Assembly: GCA_009377715.1 (NCBI GenBank) | Contig: WHTN01000013.1 | Coordinates: 1-40,753 of the forward strand | Length of the DNA: 40,753 nt | Direction: 5' to 3' | Source of the DNA: Dehalococcoidia bacterium | GTDB lineage: Bacteria > Chloroflexota > Dehalococcoidia > SM23-28-2 > WHTN01 | Shown: positions 1-7,807 of the stretch, in pieces | How positions within the stretch are numbered: the stretch's first letter is position 1 | Layout of the letters: every line of letters begins with the position of its first letter | Translations under genes and position numbers: made by a program | Notes under the pieces: generated by a model | Databases searched by the model: none | Told to the model about the DNA's origin: nothing | What the model saw: only the letters and a program-made list of their open reading frames with translations

Positions 1-120
1 AAGCCCAGGGTATCTCCGAATAGGACGTACCTGCTAAAGATGACTCGCCTAGGGCGAGTCAAAAAGGGTGGCACCGCGAGTATGCCCTCGCCCCTTACGG
101 GAGCGAGGGCTTTTTGTTTT
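1..120 (+). promoter_or_regulatory. T-box riboswitch, 3' part (truncated by window edge)
   Basis: The conserved T-box core AGGGTGGCACCGCG lies at 65-78 and is followed directly by an intrinsic terminator. This is the antiterminator/terminator switch of T-box leaders, which sense uncharged tRNA. The bulge TGGC (69-72) would pair with a tRNA ending in GCCA, meaning discriminator base G, which is what bacterial tRNA-Trp carries. A perfect 8-bp hairpin (42-49 with 53-60) precedes it and could be stem III. Stem I with the specifier codon is outside the window, so tRNA-Trp specificity is inferred from the discriminator match and from trpS and trpE being the next genes downstream. Confidence 0.9.
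84..118 (+). terminator. Intrinsic terminator of the T-box leader
   Basis: GCCCTCGC (84-91) pairs perfectly with GCGAGGGC (103-110), with a possible inner CCC/GGG extension, followed by TTTTTGTTTT. In the uncharged-tRNA state the T-box core would pair with the 5' arm and prevent this hairpin from forming. Confidence 0.92.
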
Positions 121-130
121 GTCTTGTGAA

Positions 131-237
131 GTCATTGCGAGGCCACTATAGGTGGCCGAAGCAATCTCTGATTTCGACAGGCGGCGAGAAGCAGCGTATG
201 GAAAAGGTTGAGATTGCTTCGCTCCACTCGCAATGAC
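131..237. repeat. Dispersed inverted repeat, family B (copy 1)
   Basis: A 107-bp element begins GTCATTGCGAG and ends CTCGCAATGAC. Internal motifs GAAGCAATCTC and GAGATTGCTTC are also mutually inverted, so the whole unit can fold as a long hairpin. A small nested palindrome (GGCCAC 141-146 with GTGGCC 152-157) lies in the left half. Two related copies occur at 36124-36255 and 36265-36394. No coding potential is evident. Confidence 0.85.
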
Positions 238-313
238 GGATGGACTTGGCGGAAAAGAAGTCCCGCGGCGAGCCCTCCGACAAGCGGGGCGTGAGCGAGG
301 GCTAACATGTGGG

Positions 314-373
314 CCCTTCGATAAGCTCAGGGTGAGCAAAGCCCGCTCGTGGTGAGCATGTCGAACCATGAGC
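314..373. repeat. Family A hairpin repeats, divergent pair
   Basis: Two copies of the GCTCA-type repeat lie in opposite orientation, with their GCTC ends facing across a 7-nt spacer. The left copy (314-337) reads on the minus strand as GCTCACCCTGAGC followed by TTATCGAAGGG. The right copy (345-373) is a full 29-nt unit on the plus strand ending AACCATGAGC, and it can pair end to end with one G-T wobble. The arrangement resembles REPIN-type paired palindromes. Other full copies flank the GIY-YIG gene at 12137-12165 and 12456-12484. Confidence 0.8.
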
Positions 374-418
374 GACAAAAAGACACCCTTAGTGAAACGG
401 ATTGTAGAAAAACGCAAA

Positions 419-488
419 ATAGCCACGGATTACACTGAAAAAACACAGATGAACTTGTCAGTGAGAATCTGTGATAATCAGTGGCTAT
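419..488. repeat. 70-bp imperfect inverted repeat (MITE-like)
   Basis: ATAGCCACGGATT (419-431) is the inverse of AATCAGTGGCTAT (476-488) with one mismatch, and the interior also has mutually inverted CACAGAT / ATCTGTG words. The element ends 24 bases before the trpS start codon, so it would form a hairpin in the trpS 5' leader. No ORF lies inside. It is the third repeat class between the T-box terminator and trpS. Confidence 0.75.
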
Positions 489-512
489 TACACGAACAAC
501 TAGGTGACAACC

Positions 513-1538
513 ATGCAAAGTACGAACGATAACGGACAGCGCAAGCGATTGCTGACAGGCGACCGCCCGACGGGGCGGCTGCACCTCGGGCATTACGTGG
601 GGTCGCTGGCAAACCGAGTGCGCCTTCAAGAGGAGTACGAATGCTACTTCCTCCTCGCCGACTACCAGGCGCTCGGCGACCATATCGACGAGATCGATCG
701 CATCCGCGACTCGGTTATCCAGGTGACGCTCGACTGGCTCGCGGTGGGCCTAGACCCCGAACGCAGCAGCTTCGTCATCCAGAGCGCTGTACCGGAGCAC
801 GCCGAACTGCACATGCTGTTCACGATGCTCGTCTCCGTGCCTCGCCTCGAACGCAACCCGACGCTCAAGGCCGAGATGGCGAACCTCGGCAAACGCGAGA
901 ACATAAGCGTCGGTTTTATGGCCTATCCGGTGAGCCAGGCGGCGGACATCCTGCTGCCGAAGGCCCACATAGTGCCTGTCGGCGAGGACCAGATGCCGCA
1001 CATCGAAATGACGCGGGAGATCGCCCGCAAATTCAACCGCGTCTATGGCGAGGTCTTCCCCGTTCCGGATGGCATGGTCGGCACGGTGCCGCGGCTCGTG
1101 GGCACCGACGGCCAGGCGAAGATGAGCAAGTCGCTCGGCAACTGCATCTACCTTAGCGACGACGAAGCGGCCGTCACGGCTAAGGTGCGTACGATGTACA
1201 CCGACCCAACGCGCATCCACCCCACCGACCCGGGCCACGTGGAAGGCAACCCCGTGTTCATGTACCACGACGCCTTCAACAGCGATAAGGCGGAGGTCGA
1301 AGACCTGAAGGAGCGCTACCGCGCAGGTCGCGTCGGCGACGTCGAGGTAAAGCAAAAGCTGGTGCGCGCCTTAAACGAATTTCTCGATCCGATCCGCGAG
1401 CGTCGCAGCTACTTCGAGCAGCACATGGACGAGGTAAAGCACGCCCTGCTGGCCGGCACCGCGCGTGGCAAGAAGGTCGCCGAGGCAACGATGGCCGAAG
1501 TGCGCGCGGCGATGCGCATCGCCAGCTACATTGATTAA
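513..1538 (+). CDS. trpS: Tryptophan--tRNA ligase TrpS
   Basis: Charges tRNA-Trp with tryptophan in the cytoplasm using ATP. The 341-residue product is a full-length class Ic synthetase. The HIGH-type motif is HLGH (about 24-27) and the KMSKS loop is K203-S207, both in the usual places, with the NPTLKAE and GEDQ family motifs between them. The start is set at ATG 513, because AGGTG at 502-506 is a good ribosome binding site 6 bases upstream; an in-frame GTG at 504 lies inside that site and is less likely. It is the first gene after the T-box leader, so synthetase and biosynthetic genes are probably co-regulated by tRNA-Trp charging. trpE begins 19 bases after the stop. Confidence 0.97.
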   Translation: MQSTNDNGQRKRLLTGDRPTGRLHLGHYVGSLANRVRLQEEYECYFLLADYQALGDHIDEIDRIRDSVIQVTLDWLAVGLDPERSSFVIQSAVPEHAELHMLFTMLVSVPRLERNPTLKAEMANLGKRENISVGFMAYPVSQAADILLPKAHIVPVGEDQMPHIEMTREIARKFNRVYGEVFPVPDGMVGTVPRLVGTDGQAKMSKSLGNCIYLSDDEAAVTAKVRTMYTDPTRIHPTDPGHVEGNPVFMYHDAFNSDKAEVEDLKERYRAGRVGDVEVKQKLVRALNEFLDPIRERRSYFEQHMDEVKHALLAGTARGKKVAEATMAEVRAAMRIASYID

Positions 1539-1557
1539 GCTTGGATTGAGGCCTCTT

Positions 1558-3036
1558 ATGTATTACCCAACACTCGATGAAGTGCGAACGCTGGCGAGCC
1601 AGGGCAACCTGGTGCCAGTCTACCGCGAGGTCATCGCCGATCTAGAGACGCCGGTGTCAGCGTTCCTGAAGATCGCCCGTGGCAGCCATTCGTTCCTGCT
1701 GGAGAGCGTCGAGGGCGGCGAGCGCCTCGGGCGCTACAGCTTCCTCGGCACAGAGCCGTACCGCATCCTGCGCACCGGCCCCGGCGAGCAGCACCAGGGC
1801 GACCCTCTGCTCGCTATCGAAGAGGAGTTGAGCCGGTTCAAGCCTGTGCCGGTGCAAGGACTTCCACGGTTCAGCGGCGGCGCGGTAGGCTACCTATCGT
1901 ACGAGACCGTGCGTCACTTCGAGGAACTGCCGTCGCCTGCGTCCGACCCGCTCGGCCTGCCTGAAGCGGTGTTGATGTTCGTCGATACGCTGCTGGTGTT
2001 CGACCACTTAAAGCACACCATCAAAGTAGTTACGCACGTGCGCACGGACGGCGATATCGAAGCAGCTTACCGTCAGGCCGTCTGGCGTATCGACGAACTG
2101 GTCGAGCGGCTGTCCGGGCCGCTGCCTCAAGTGCCTCATCTCGAAGCGAGCGAAGGCACTACGATGGGTATAGGTCAGGCGAGCGCCAACATCAGCCCCG
2201 AGGAGTACATGGCCAAGGTGCAGCAGGCGAAGGACTACATCGTCGGTGGCGATATCATCCAGGCCGTGCTATCGCAGCGGCTCAGCCGCCAGACCAGTGC
2301 GCACCCCTTCCAGGTCTACCGCGCGCTGCGCACGGTCAACCCGTCGCCTTATATGTACTACCTGGCGCTCGACGACTCCCATATCGTCGGCGCTTCGCCG
2401 GAGCTACTGGTGCAGGTCGAGGACGGCATGGTAGCCACGCATCCCATCGCCGGCACGCGTCCCCGCGGCCGCAACAGCGATGAGGACGCGGCGCTGGCCG
2501 ATGACCTGCTGCACGACGAAAAGGAGCGCGCCGAGCACGTGATGCTCCTCGACCTCGGCCGGAACGACATCGGCCGGGTGAGCCGGCCTGGGACAGTCCA
2601 AGTCACGCAGATGATGGACGTCGAGCGTTACTCGCACGTGATGCACCTCGTCTCGCACGTCGCTGGCAGGCTTCGCAGCGACTACACGCAGTACGATGCG
2701 CTGCGCGCCTGCTTCCCGGCGGGGACGGTCTCCGGCGCACCGAAAGTACGGGCGATGGAGATCATTGCCGAACTCGAGCCAGACACGCGCGGGCCATACG
2801 CTGGCGCGGTCGGCTACTTCAGCTTCTCCGGCAACTTAGACACTGCTATCACCATACGCACGATGGTGTTCAAAGACGGCGTGGCGCACGTCCAGGCCGG
2901 AGCGGGCATCGTATACGACAGCGTGCCGGAACGTGAGCATCAGGAGTGCTTGAGCAAGGCAAGGGCTCTGCTCACGGCGATAGACCTCGCGGAGACAGGC
3001 ATGACGGCAGCCCAAAAGGGAAGCTTGGGATATTAG
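1558..3036 (+). CDS. trpE: Anthranilate synthase component I TrpE
   Basis: Converts chorismate plus ammonia (from TrpG) to anthranilate, the first committed step of tryptophan synthesis. The 492-residue protein has the N-terminal feedback site LLES (47-50) with Ser61 at the LLES-x10-S spacing, which indicates tryptophan inhibition. The chorismate-binding domain includes [37 protein letters not shown] and the C-terminal AGAGIVYDS motif. The start is ATG 1558 with GAGG at 1548-1551; the open frame continues upstream but lacks a better start. It is not fused to TrpG, which is encoded two genes downstream. PabB is the alternative family assignment, but the LLES element and the operon favour TrpE. 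Confidence 0.97.
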   Translation: MYYPTLDEVRTLASQGNLVPVYREVIADLETPVSAFLKIARGSHSFLLESVEGGERLGRYSFLGTEPYRILRTGPGEQHQGDPLLAIEEELSRFKPVPVQGLPRFSGGAVGYLSYETVRHFEELPSPASDPLGLPEAVLMFVDTLLVFDHLKHTIKVVTHVRTDGDIEAAYRQAVWRIDELVERLSGPLPQVPHLEASEGTTMGIGQASANISPEEYMAKVQQAKDYIVGGDIIQAVLSQRLSRQTSAHPFQVYRALRTVNPSPYMYYLALDDSHIVGASPELLVQVEDGMVATHPIAGTRPRGRNSDEDAALADDLLHDEKERAEHVMLLDLGRNDIGRVSRPGTVQVTQMMDVERYSHVMHLVSHVAGRLRSDYTQYDALRACFPAGTVSGAPKVRAMEIIAELEPDTRGPYAGAVGYFSFSGNLDTAITIRTMVFKDGVAHVQAGAGIVYDSVPEREHQECLSKARALLTAIDLAETGMTAAQKGSLGY

Positions 3037-3047
3037 GAGGGGGATTG

Positions 3048-3467
3048 TTGGGGAAAGTTACGTCGAGCGGAATTATCATAGAAGGAGCAAGGGTTTTATT
3101 AGTGAAACGGCTGCCTACCCGTAAAGTGTGGCCGAGTATCTGGGACGTGCCGGGCGGCACGCTTGAACCATCCGAGACGGTGGAACAAGCGCTCACGCGG
3201 GAACTTTCCGAAGAAGTTGGCGTGAAGGTGCAAAGCTTCGAGTACCTGGACACCGTCAACGAGCGAGAGCCCGTCTCCGGCACAGATTACGTTAACTTTA
3301 TGTTCATGGTGACATCGTGGGAAGGCTCGCCTTATAACGCCGCTCCCTTCGAACACGAGAAGCTAGGCTGGTTCTCACTAAGGGAAGTCCTCGAACTGCC
3401 CATGGTGGCATCGATACGCCAGCTGGTCGCACAAGTGCTTTCGCCGAAAACTTACAGGAGGCTATAG
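3048..3467 (+). CDS. Nudix hydrolase
   Basis: A 139-residue Nudix-family pyrophosphohydrolase with a perfect Nudix box: GTLEPSE, then RELSEEVGV after 7 residues. This is the metal-binding helix that hydrolyses nucleoside diphosphates linked to another group; the substrate cannot be read from the sequence. I chose TTG 3048 as the start, since AGGAGG (3035-3040, overlapping the trpE stop) lies 7 bases upstream; TTG 3045 is the alternative. It is placed inside the trp operon immediately after trpE and ends one base before the next start. It may be a housekeeping damage-control enzyme for metabolites, which is inference only. Confidence 0.9.
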   Translation: MGKVTSSGIIIEGARVLLVKRLPTRKVWPSIWDVPGGTLEPSETVEQALTRELSEEVGVKVQSFEYLDTVNEREPVSGTDYVNFMFMVTSWEGSPYNAAPFEHEKLGWFSLREVLELPMVASIRQLVAQVLSPKTYRRL

Positions 3468-3468
3468 G

Positions 3469-3909
3469 ATGATCCAAGGGTTCAACCACGCCGGCTTTGT
3501 GGTGCGTGACTACGATCGCATGGTCGCTTTCTACCGCGATGTCATCGGGCTGGAGTTGCAGGAGGAGTTCATCGCACAGGGAGAGAACATGACGCAGCGC
3601 CATGGCTTCCCGGACATCGATCTGCGGATCGCCTTCCTCGGCTGGCCTGGAGACACATTCCGGTTCGAACTGACCGAATATAAGAACCCGCCCCCCGAGG
3701 GCGAAGGCAATCCACCGAAGAACGGCATCGGCACGGCTCACCTTGCGTTCACAGTCGAAGATCTCCGGGAGATGTACGAAGACTTGAAGGACAAAGGCAT
3801 GCGCTTCGTCGGTCCGCCCGTGCTCCGTATGATGGTCGGCGATCGAATTCGTTACGTCGTCCACGGCCGCGACCCGGAGGGCAACTGGCTGGAGTTTATG
3901 GAGACGTAG
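3469..3909 (+). CDS. VOC-family (glyoxalase/bleomycin-resistance fold) protein
   Basis: A 146-residue vicinal oxygen chelate protein made of two beta-alpha-beta-beta-beta modules (about 4-70 and 87-143). Putative metal ligands are His7, Glu67 or Glu70, His91 and Glu142, in the arrangement typical of VOC metalloenzymes such as lactoylglutathione lyase, epimerases and dioxygenases. The actual reaction is unknown. AGGAGG at 3457-3462 gives a strong ribosome binding site for ATG 3469, and that site lies within the end of the Nudix gene, so the two are translationally close. trpG starts 3 bases after its stop. Confidence 0.88.
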   Translation: MIQGFNHAGFVVRDYDRMVAFYRDVIGLELQEEFIAQGENMTQRHGFPDIDLRIAFLGWPGDTFRFELTEYKNPPPEGEGNPPKNGIGTAHLAFTVEDLREMYEDLKDKGMRFVGPPVLRMMVGDRIRYVVHGRDPEGNWLEFMET

Positions 3910-3912
3910 GCC

Positions 3913-4479
3913 ATGCTAGTACTGATCGATAACTACGACAGCTTCACCTACAACCTCTACCAGTACCTCAGCGAACTGGGCGAGGACGTGCTCGTGCTGC
4001 GCAACGATAAGACCGACATCGAGGAGATCGATAGCCTCTCACCGGAGCGAATCGTCATCTCGCCGGGACCGTGCACGCCGGGCGAAGCCGGTATAAGCGT
4101 CGATGTCATCCACCACTTCGCTGGGCAAGTCCCGATCCTCGGCATCTGCTTAGGCCATCAGTGCATCGGCGAGGCGTACGGTGGCGTAGTCGAGGGGGCA
4201 GGCGAGATCGTCCACGGCAAGACGTCGCTCATCCACCACGACGGCAAAGGTATCTATGCCGGTCTGCCGAGCCCCTTCGAGGCGATCCGTTATCACTCGC
4301 TGGCGATCCGGCCGGATACGATGCCGCCCGACCTCGAAGTGACGGCCCGCAGCGAGAGCGGTGTGATCATGGGCGTGCGCCATAGGCAACACGCGGTGGA
4401 AGGAGTGCAGTTCCACCCGGAGTCTATAATGACGGGCGTAGGTAAGAACCTACTACGAAATTTCCTTCAGACGACATAG
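3913..4479 (+). CDS. trpG: Anthranilate synthase component II TrpG (glutamine amidotransferase)
   Basis: Supplies ammonia from glutamine to TrpE. This 188-residue class I amidotransferase has the nucleophile Cys79 in GICLGHQ, and His168 and Glu170 in FHPES complete the triad. The N-terminal DNYDSFTYN motif and the oxyanion-strand SPGPCTP motif are intact. PabA is nearly indistinguishable, so the protein might also serve folate synthesis. Its stop codon lies inside the 26-bp palindrome at 4475-4500, where the toxin-antitoxin cassette begins. Confidence 0.96.
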   Translation: MLVLIDNYDSFTYNLYQYLSELGEDVLVLRNDKTDIEEIDSLSPERIVISPGPCTPGEAGISVDVIHHFAGQVPILGICLGHQCIGEAYGGVVEGAGEIVHGKTSLIHHDGKGIYAGLPSPFEAIRYHSLAIRPDTMPPDLEVTARSESGVIMGVRHRQHAVEGVQFHPESIMTGVGKNLLRNFLQTT

Positions 4480-4500
4480 TGACATATATATGTCACTATG
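4475..4500. promoter_or_regulatory. 26-bp perfect palindrome, likely operator of the toxin-antitoxin cassette
   Basis: The 13-base half CATAGTGACATAT is followed immediately by its exact reverse complement, with no spacer. The palindrome overlaps the trpG stop codon and ends 25 bases before the antitoxin start. Ribbon-helix-helix antitoxins bind short palindromes to repress their own operons, so an autoregulatory operator is the natural reading. It could also form a hairpin in the trp transcript at the trpG/antitoxin junction. There is no U-tract, so it is not a typical terminator. Confidence 0.75.
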
Positions 4501-4525
4501 TTACCGTAGCAAGCGGAGGTGGGGC

Positions 4526-4768
4526 ATGAAAAAATTAATGGTCTACTTGGATGAAGATGACTATGAGGCATTGCGCGAATTCGCTTTTCGCAAGCGAACG
4601 TCCATGGCTGCCTTAGTTCGCTACGCTGTTGATAAAACGTTCGAAGATGAGCTAGACGTTATTGCAGGCGAGCGGGCGCTGGAAGAGGCGTTGCGCGATC
4701 CGTCCAGCACGATGAGTTGGGAGGAATATAAGGCGACACGGTCAGGTGGCGTACGAGTTAGAGATTGA
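4526..4768 (+). CDS. Ribbon-helix-helix antitoxin
   Basis: An 80-residue protein with an N-terminal strand (KKLMVYLDE) and two helices typical of CopG/Arc-type ribbon-helix-helix DNA-binding antitoxins, followed by an acidic C-terminal part with a SWEEYKA segment that probably wraps the toxin. The start is ATG 4526, with GGAGGT at 4515-4520 placed 5 bases upstream. The last 23 bases overlap the start of the RelE/ParE-like toxin gene, the usual translational coupling of type II modules. It is likely to repress its own promoter through the palindrome at 4475-4500. The exact family within the RHH fold was not resolved. Confidence 0.86.
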   Translation: MKKLMVYLDEDDYEALREFAFRKRTSMAALVRYAVDKTFEDELDVIAGERALEEALRDPSSTMSWEEYKATRSGGVRVRD

Positions 4769-4991
4769 ACGACAGGCCCGCCGAGACCTGGAACGTCTCC
4801 CTCTGGCAAACTATCGAAGGATTGAGCGAGCTATCGATTCTTTATTAGAAGAACCGCGACCACGAGGTTCTAGTAAGCTTGAGGTATCGACTCCGATTTG
4901 GAGAATACGTGTGGGTAACTATCGAATTGTGTATGCAGTATTTGATAGGGAGCAGATAGTGAAAATCGTACGAGTCGCCCGGCGTGGTTAG
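4746..4991 (+). CDS. RelE/ParE-superfamily toxin
   Basis: An 81-residue basic protein with the RelE/ParE plan: an N-terminal helix with repeated basic residues (ERQARRDLERL), a helical hairpin, the PRPRGSSKL loop, and beta strands WRIRVGNYRIVYAVFD ending in VRVARRG. RelE members cleave mRNA on the ribosome and ParE members poison gyrase; the C-terminal basic strand fits RelE better, but this is tentative. The start is GTG 4746, overlapping the antitoxin by 23 bases. It lies between trpG and trpD in the same orientation, so readthrough from the trp promoter would also transcribe it. Confidence 0.87.
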   Translation: MAYELEIERQARRDLERLPLANYRRIERAIDSLLEEPRPRGSSKLEVSTPIWRIRVGNYRIVYAVFDREQIVKIVRVARRG

Positions 4992-5039
4992 CAAACATAT
5001 GAAGGACTTTAACTCAAAATTCAATCCGGTAGGACGAAG

Positions 5040-6074
5040 ATGATACGTGAAGCCATAGATTCAATCATAAACAAGGGCCGGTCGCTGACCGAAGATGAAG
5101 CGTCCGGCGTGATGGGAGAGGTCATGGCCGGCGAAGCGACGCCCGCGCAGCTCGGCGCGTTCCTAGTGGCGCTGCGCGGCAAAGGCGAGACCGTCGACGA
5201 ACTGGTCGGCATGGCGCGCGTGATGCGCGAGAAGTCGCTGCACGTCCCGTATGCCGACGGCAACGTCGTCGATAGCTGCGGCACCGGTGGCGACGGTGCC
5301 GGCACCTTCAACGTGTCGACCGCGGCGGCGTTCGTGGCGACTGCTTGCGGCTTGACCGTCGCTAAGCACGGCAACCGGGCGATGAGCAGCCAGTGCGGTT
5401 CGGCGGACGTGCTAGAAGCGCTCGGCGCGCGCATCGACCTCGCGCCGGAGCAGGTCGCCGAATGCTTGCGCGAGGTCGGTATCGGCTTCATGTTCGCGCC
5501 GGCTTTCCATCCGGCGATGCGACACGCTGCCGGCCCACGGCGCGAGATAGGTATCCGCACGATCTTCAACGTCCTCGGCCCGCTCACCAATCCGGCAGGC
5601 GCGAAATACCAGCTCGTCGGCGTCGCGGAGCCTACGCTTGCCGAGAAGATGGCACAGGCGCTGCTCCGTCTCGGTTGCAAGCGGGCGCTCGTCGTGCACA
5701 GCGAGGACGGCCTCGACGAGATCAGCATCAGCAGCGAGACGGTTGTATATCAACCGATCTACGGCACTTCTATCCACCGTTCGACGACCAGCCCGGAAGC
5801 GGTCGGCCTACCGCGAGCGCAACTATCCGACTTGCTGGGCGGCACGCCGGAAAAGAACGCGACTGCCCTTCGCGACCTTCTTAAGGGCGAGACCGGCCCA
5901 CGGCGCGACTTTACGCTCATGAACGCGGCCGGCGTCCTCACTGCCTCCGACACCGGCTTCGACCTTCGGACCGGCGTCCAGCGGGCGGCGAAGGCCATCG
6001 ACAGCGGCGAGGCGCTCGCCAAGCTGGACGCCTTCGTCAAAATCACGCAGAGTTTTCCGGAGAAGGCGGCATGA
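5040..6074 (+). CDS. trpD: Anthranilate phosphoribosyltransferase TrpD
   Basis: Transfers the phosphoribosyl group of PRPP to anthranilate. The 344-residue protein has the PRPP-binding CGTGGDG motif (80-86), the KHGNR motif (109-113), a GSADVLEALG segment and the NVLGPLTNP loop. Its full length matches the family. The usual KHGNRSxSSxxGSAD stretch reads KHGNRAMSSQCGSAD here, a mild variant. It follows the toxin gene after 48 bases. Its TGA stop overlaps the ATG of the DUF2283 gene (ATGA), so those two are translationally coupled. Confidence 0.97.
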   Translation: MIREAIDSIINKGRSLTEDEASGVMGEVMAGEATPAQLGAFLVALRGKGETVDELVGMARVMREKSLHVPYADGNVVDSCGTGGDGAGTFNVSTAAAFVATACGLTVAKHGNRAMSSQCGSADVLEALGARIDLAPEQVAECLREVGIGFMFAPAFHPAMRHAAGPRREIGIRTIFNVLGPLTNPAGAKYQLVGVAEPTLAEKMAQALLRLGCKRALVVHSEDGLDEISISSETVVYQPIYGTSIHRSTTSPEAVGLPRAQLSDLLGGTPEKNATALRDLLKGETGPRRDFTLMNAAGVLTASDTGFDLRTGVQRAAKAIDSGEALAKLDAFVKITQSFPEKAA

Positions 6075-6286
6075 AAATCTCTTACGATCCTCAAATTGAT
6101 GCCCTATACATTCGCTTCGTGGATGGGCCTGTGCCATCGAGAGTCTTCCACCTTAATGAACAGGTATCAGTAAACATGGGCCCAAAAGAGCAAGTAGTTG
6201 GGATAGAAATATTAGACGCCAGCGAAGTCTTAGAAGGCGTTAAGGAACGCAAGATTCAGCTTGAGAACCTGACAGCCACATCCTAA
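6071..6286 (+). CDS. DUF2283 domain protein
   Basis: A 71-residue protein with the DUF2283 pattern: an N-terminal KISYDPQIDALYIRF hairpin, a central VSVNMGPKEQVVGIEILDAS strand pair, and a short helical tail. DUF2283 proteins are often encoded beside DUF4258 proteins and are considered possible antitoxins or small partners; no DUF4258 gene is adjacent here. The gene overlaps trpD by four bases and its TAA shares one base with the trpC start, so it is tightly embedded in the operon. Codon composition is more AT-rich than trpD and trpC, which suggests later insertion. Confidence 0.82.
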   Translation: MKISYDPQIDALYIRFVDGPVPSRVFHLNEQVSVNMGPKEQVVGIEILDASEVLEGVKERKIQLENLTATS

Positions 6287-7077
6287 TGACGGAGTCCATA
6301 CTCGACCGCATCGTCGCCGGCATAAGGGCCGGGTTGCCGGAGCGTAAGGCGAAAGAGCCGCTGAGCGCGCTCGAAGAGCGAACGGCGGCGCTGACGCTGC
6401 CGAAGTCGCTCGCAGAGGCGCTGCGCGGCGACTCTATCCGTCTCATCGCCGAAGTGAAGGCGAAATCGCCGTCGCGTGGTGTCCTTAACGAGGGCCTCGA
6501 CCCGATCGCCCAGGCTGAGATATACGCGCACAGCGGAGCGTCGGCGATCTCGGTACTAACCGAGGAGAAGCACTTCAACGGCAGCCTGGAGCATCTGCTC
6601 GGCGTGCGAGAATGCCTCGGCGAGACGCGGCCGCCGCTACTACGCAAGGACTTCATCTTCGACGCGTACCAGCTTTATCAAGCGCGGGCCTACGGCGCGG
6701 ATGCTGCTCTGCTGATCGTTGCGATCCTGGAGCCAGCGCAAATGAAGGAGTTGATGGCGATAGCGAGCGAACTGGGACTGAGCGCGCTGGTGGAAGTGCA
6801 CGACGAATCTGAGGTCGAGCAAGCGCTTGATGCTGGTGCCAAGATCATCGGCATCAACAACCGCGATCTGCGCACGTTCGACGTCGACCTCGCCACCACC
6901 GAACGGCTGGCGAAGCTCATACCGTCCGACAAGATTATCGTCAGCGAAAGCGGCATCCACACTCGCGCTGACGTCGAACGGGTGCGCGCTGCCGGCGTTC
7001 ACGCGGTCCTTGTCGGCGAGGCGCTGGTCACCGCCGGCGACGTCGGCGAAAAGATACGGGAGTTAATAATCCATTAG
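6286..7077 (+). CDS. trpC: Indole-3-glycerol phosphate synthase TrpC
   Basis: Closes the indole ring from carboxyphenylamino-deoxyribulose phosphate with loss of CO2. The 263-residue (beta-alpha)8 barrel is of normal length. Motifs are IAEVKAKSPSRG with Glu56 and Lys58, LLRKDFIFD with Lys121, GINNRDLRTF, and SESGI near the C-terminal phosphate site. It is not fused to TrpF, which follows after the broken DUF6602 gene. The start ATG overlaps the stop of the upstream gene by one base, consistent with coupled translation. Confidence 0.97.
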   Translation: MTESILDRIVAGIRAGLPERKAKEPLSALEERTAALTLPKSLAEALRGDSIRLIAEVKAKSPSRGVLNEGLDPIAQAEIYAHSGASAISVLTEEKHFNGSLEHLLGVRECLGETRPPLLRKDFIFDAYQLYQARAYGADAALLIVAILEPAQMKELMAIASELGLSALVEVHDESEVEQALDAGAKIIGINNRDLRTFDVDLATTERLAKLIPSDKIIVSESGIHTRADVERVRAAGVHAVLVGEALVTAGDVGEKIRELIIH

Positions 7078-7081
7078 CACA

Positions 7082-7801
7082 ATGAACGCTATTTATCAAA
7101 AACTAGTCTTAGGAAGAATACAAAATGCTGTACAAAAAGCGAGAGATATAGATTCGATTACTCATCCTGGGATGAAGGGAAGAATACGAGAAATCGTCAT
7201 CGGCGACATACTTCGGCCGATGCTACCTTCGGATGTTGGAGTAGCCACAGGCAAGATCATAACTTTTGATGGAAGGGAATCCCGTCAGCAGGACGTTCTT
7301 ATTTATGATCGACAGATACTGCCGCCATTTCTTTTCGAAACTGAGGGCCTTTTCTCGATTGAATCAGTTCTATATACAATCGAAGTAAAAAGCCGATTGA
7401 CAAGACATGAGTTAATAACAAGCATACGAAATGCTGAGGAGCTATCTGGATTCCCGTATCTACCTGGCAAGTATGATGAATTTGACAAGCCAGTCGACCA
7501 TGACATCTTAAAGGTAATGCCGGCGATCTTCGCGTTCGACAGCGATCTGGTTGGAGATAAAGAGAGCGAAATAGATCGCTATTGCAACGTCGCAGGAAGT
7601 CGAACTACTCCTATTGGGGCGATTTGCGTAGTCAGCAAAGGATATTGGTACTGGAACGAGAACGAAAAAAGCTGACAGGAATGGCAGGCGCATTACCACC
7701 TTGCTGAGGTTCTTGGTTTCCTATCAGGATTCATGAACTCGTATAAGAAAATCGCAGCTACAAGACAGATACCTCGACTAGGAAATTATTTGATTAACTA
7801 G
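7082..7801 (+). pseudogene. DUF6602-like protein gene interrupted by an in-frame TGA
   Basis: The first 197 codons encode a protein resembling DUF6602 (PD-(D/E)xK-like fold): HPGMKGRIREIVIGDILR, a SRQQDVLIYD segment, and an acidic-Glu-x-Lys strand (TIEVKS), the usual nuclease core. Codon 198 is TGA (7673-7675), but the same frame continues for 41 sense codons to TAG 7799-7801. Those codons encode a fitting C-terminal end (EVLGFLSGFMNS, PRLGNYL). I therefore read it as one gene with a nonsense mutation, though a working truncated product is possible. It is visibly AT-rich compared with trpC and trpF and lacks a clear ribosome binding site, which points to acquisition into the operon. Confidence 0.72.
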
Positions 7802-7807
7802 ATTAAG

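Noticed and set aside
131..237. Possible CRISPR or tRNA-like structure
   Set aside because: It is one long inverted repeat without regular spacers or cloverleaf features; copies elsewhere show a dispersed element.
504..512. GTG 504 as trpS start
   Set aside because: It lies inside the AGGTG ribosome binding site for ATG 513.
750..1355. Long antisense open frame inside trpS (201 codons)
   Set aside because: It lies wholly within trpS, has no ribosome binding site or family features, and is expected by chance in GC-rich coding DNA.
7673..7675. TGA recoded as Trp or Sec
   Set aside because: Other genes in the window (trpD, antitoxin, GIY-YIG) end in TGA, and no selenocysteine insertion hairpin is evident, so a nonsense mutation is simpler.
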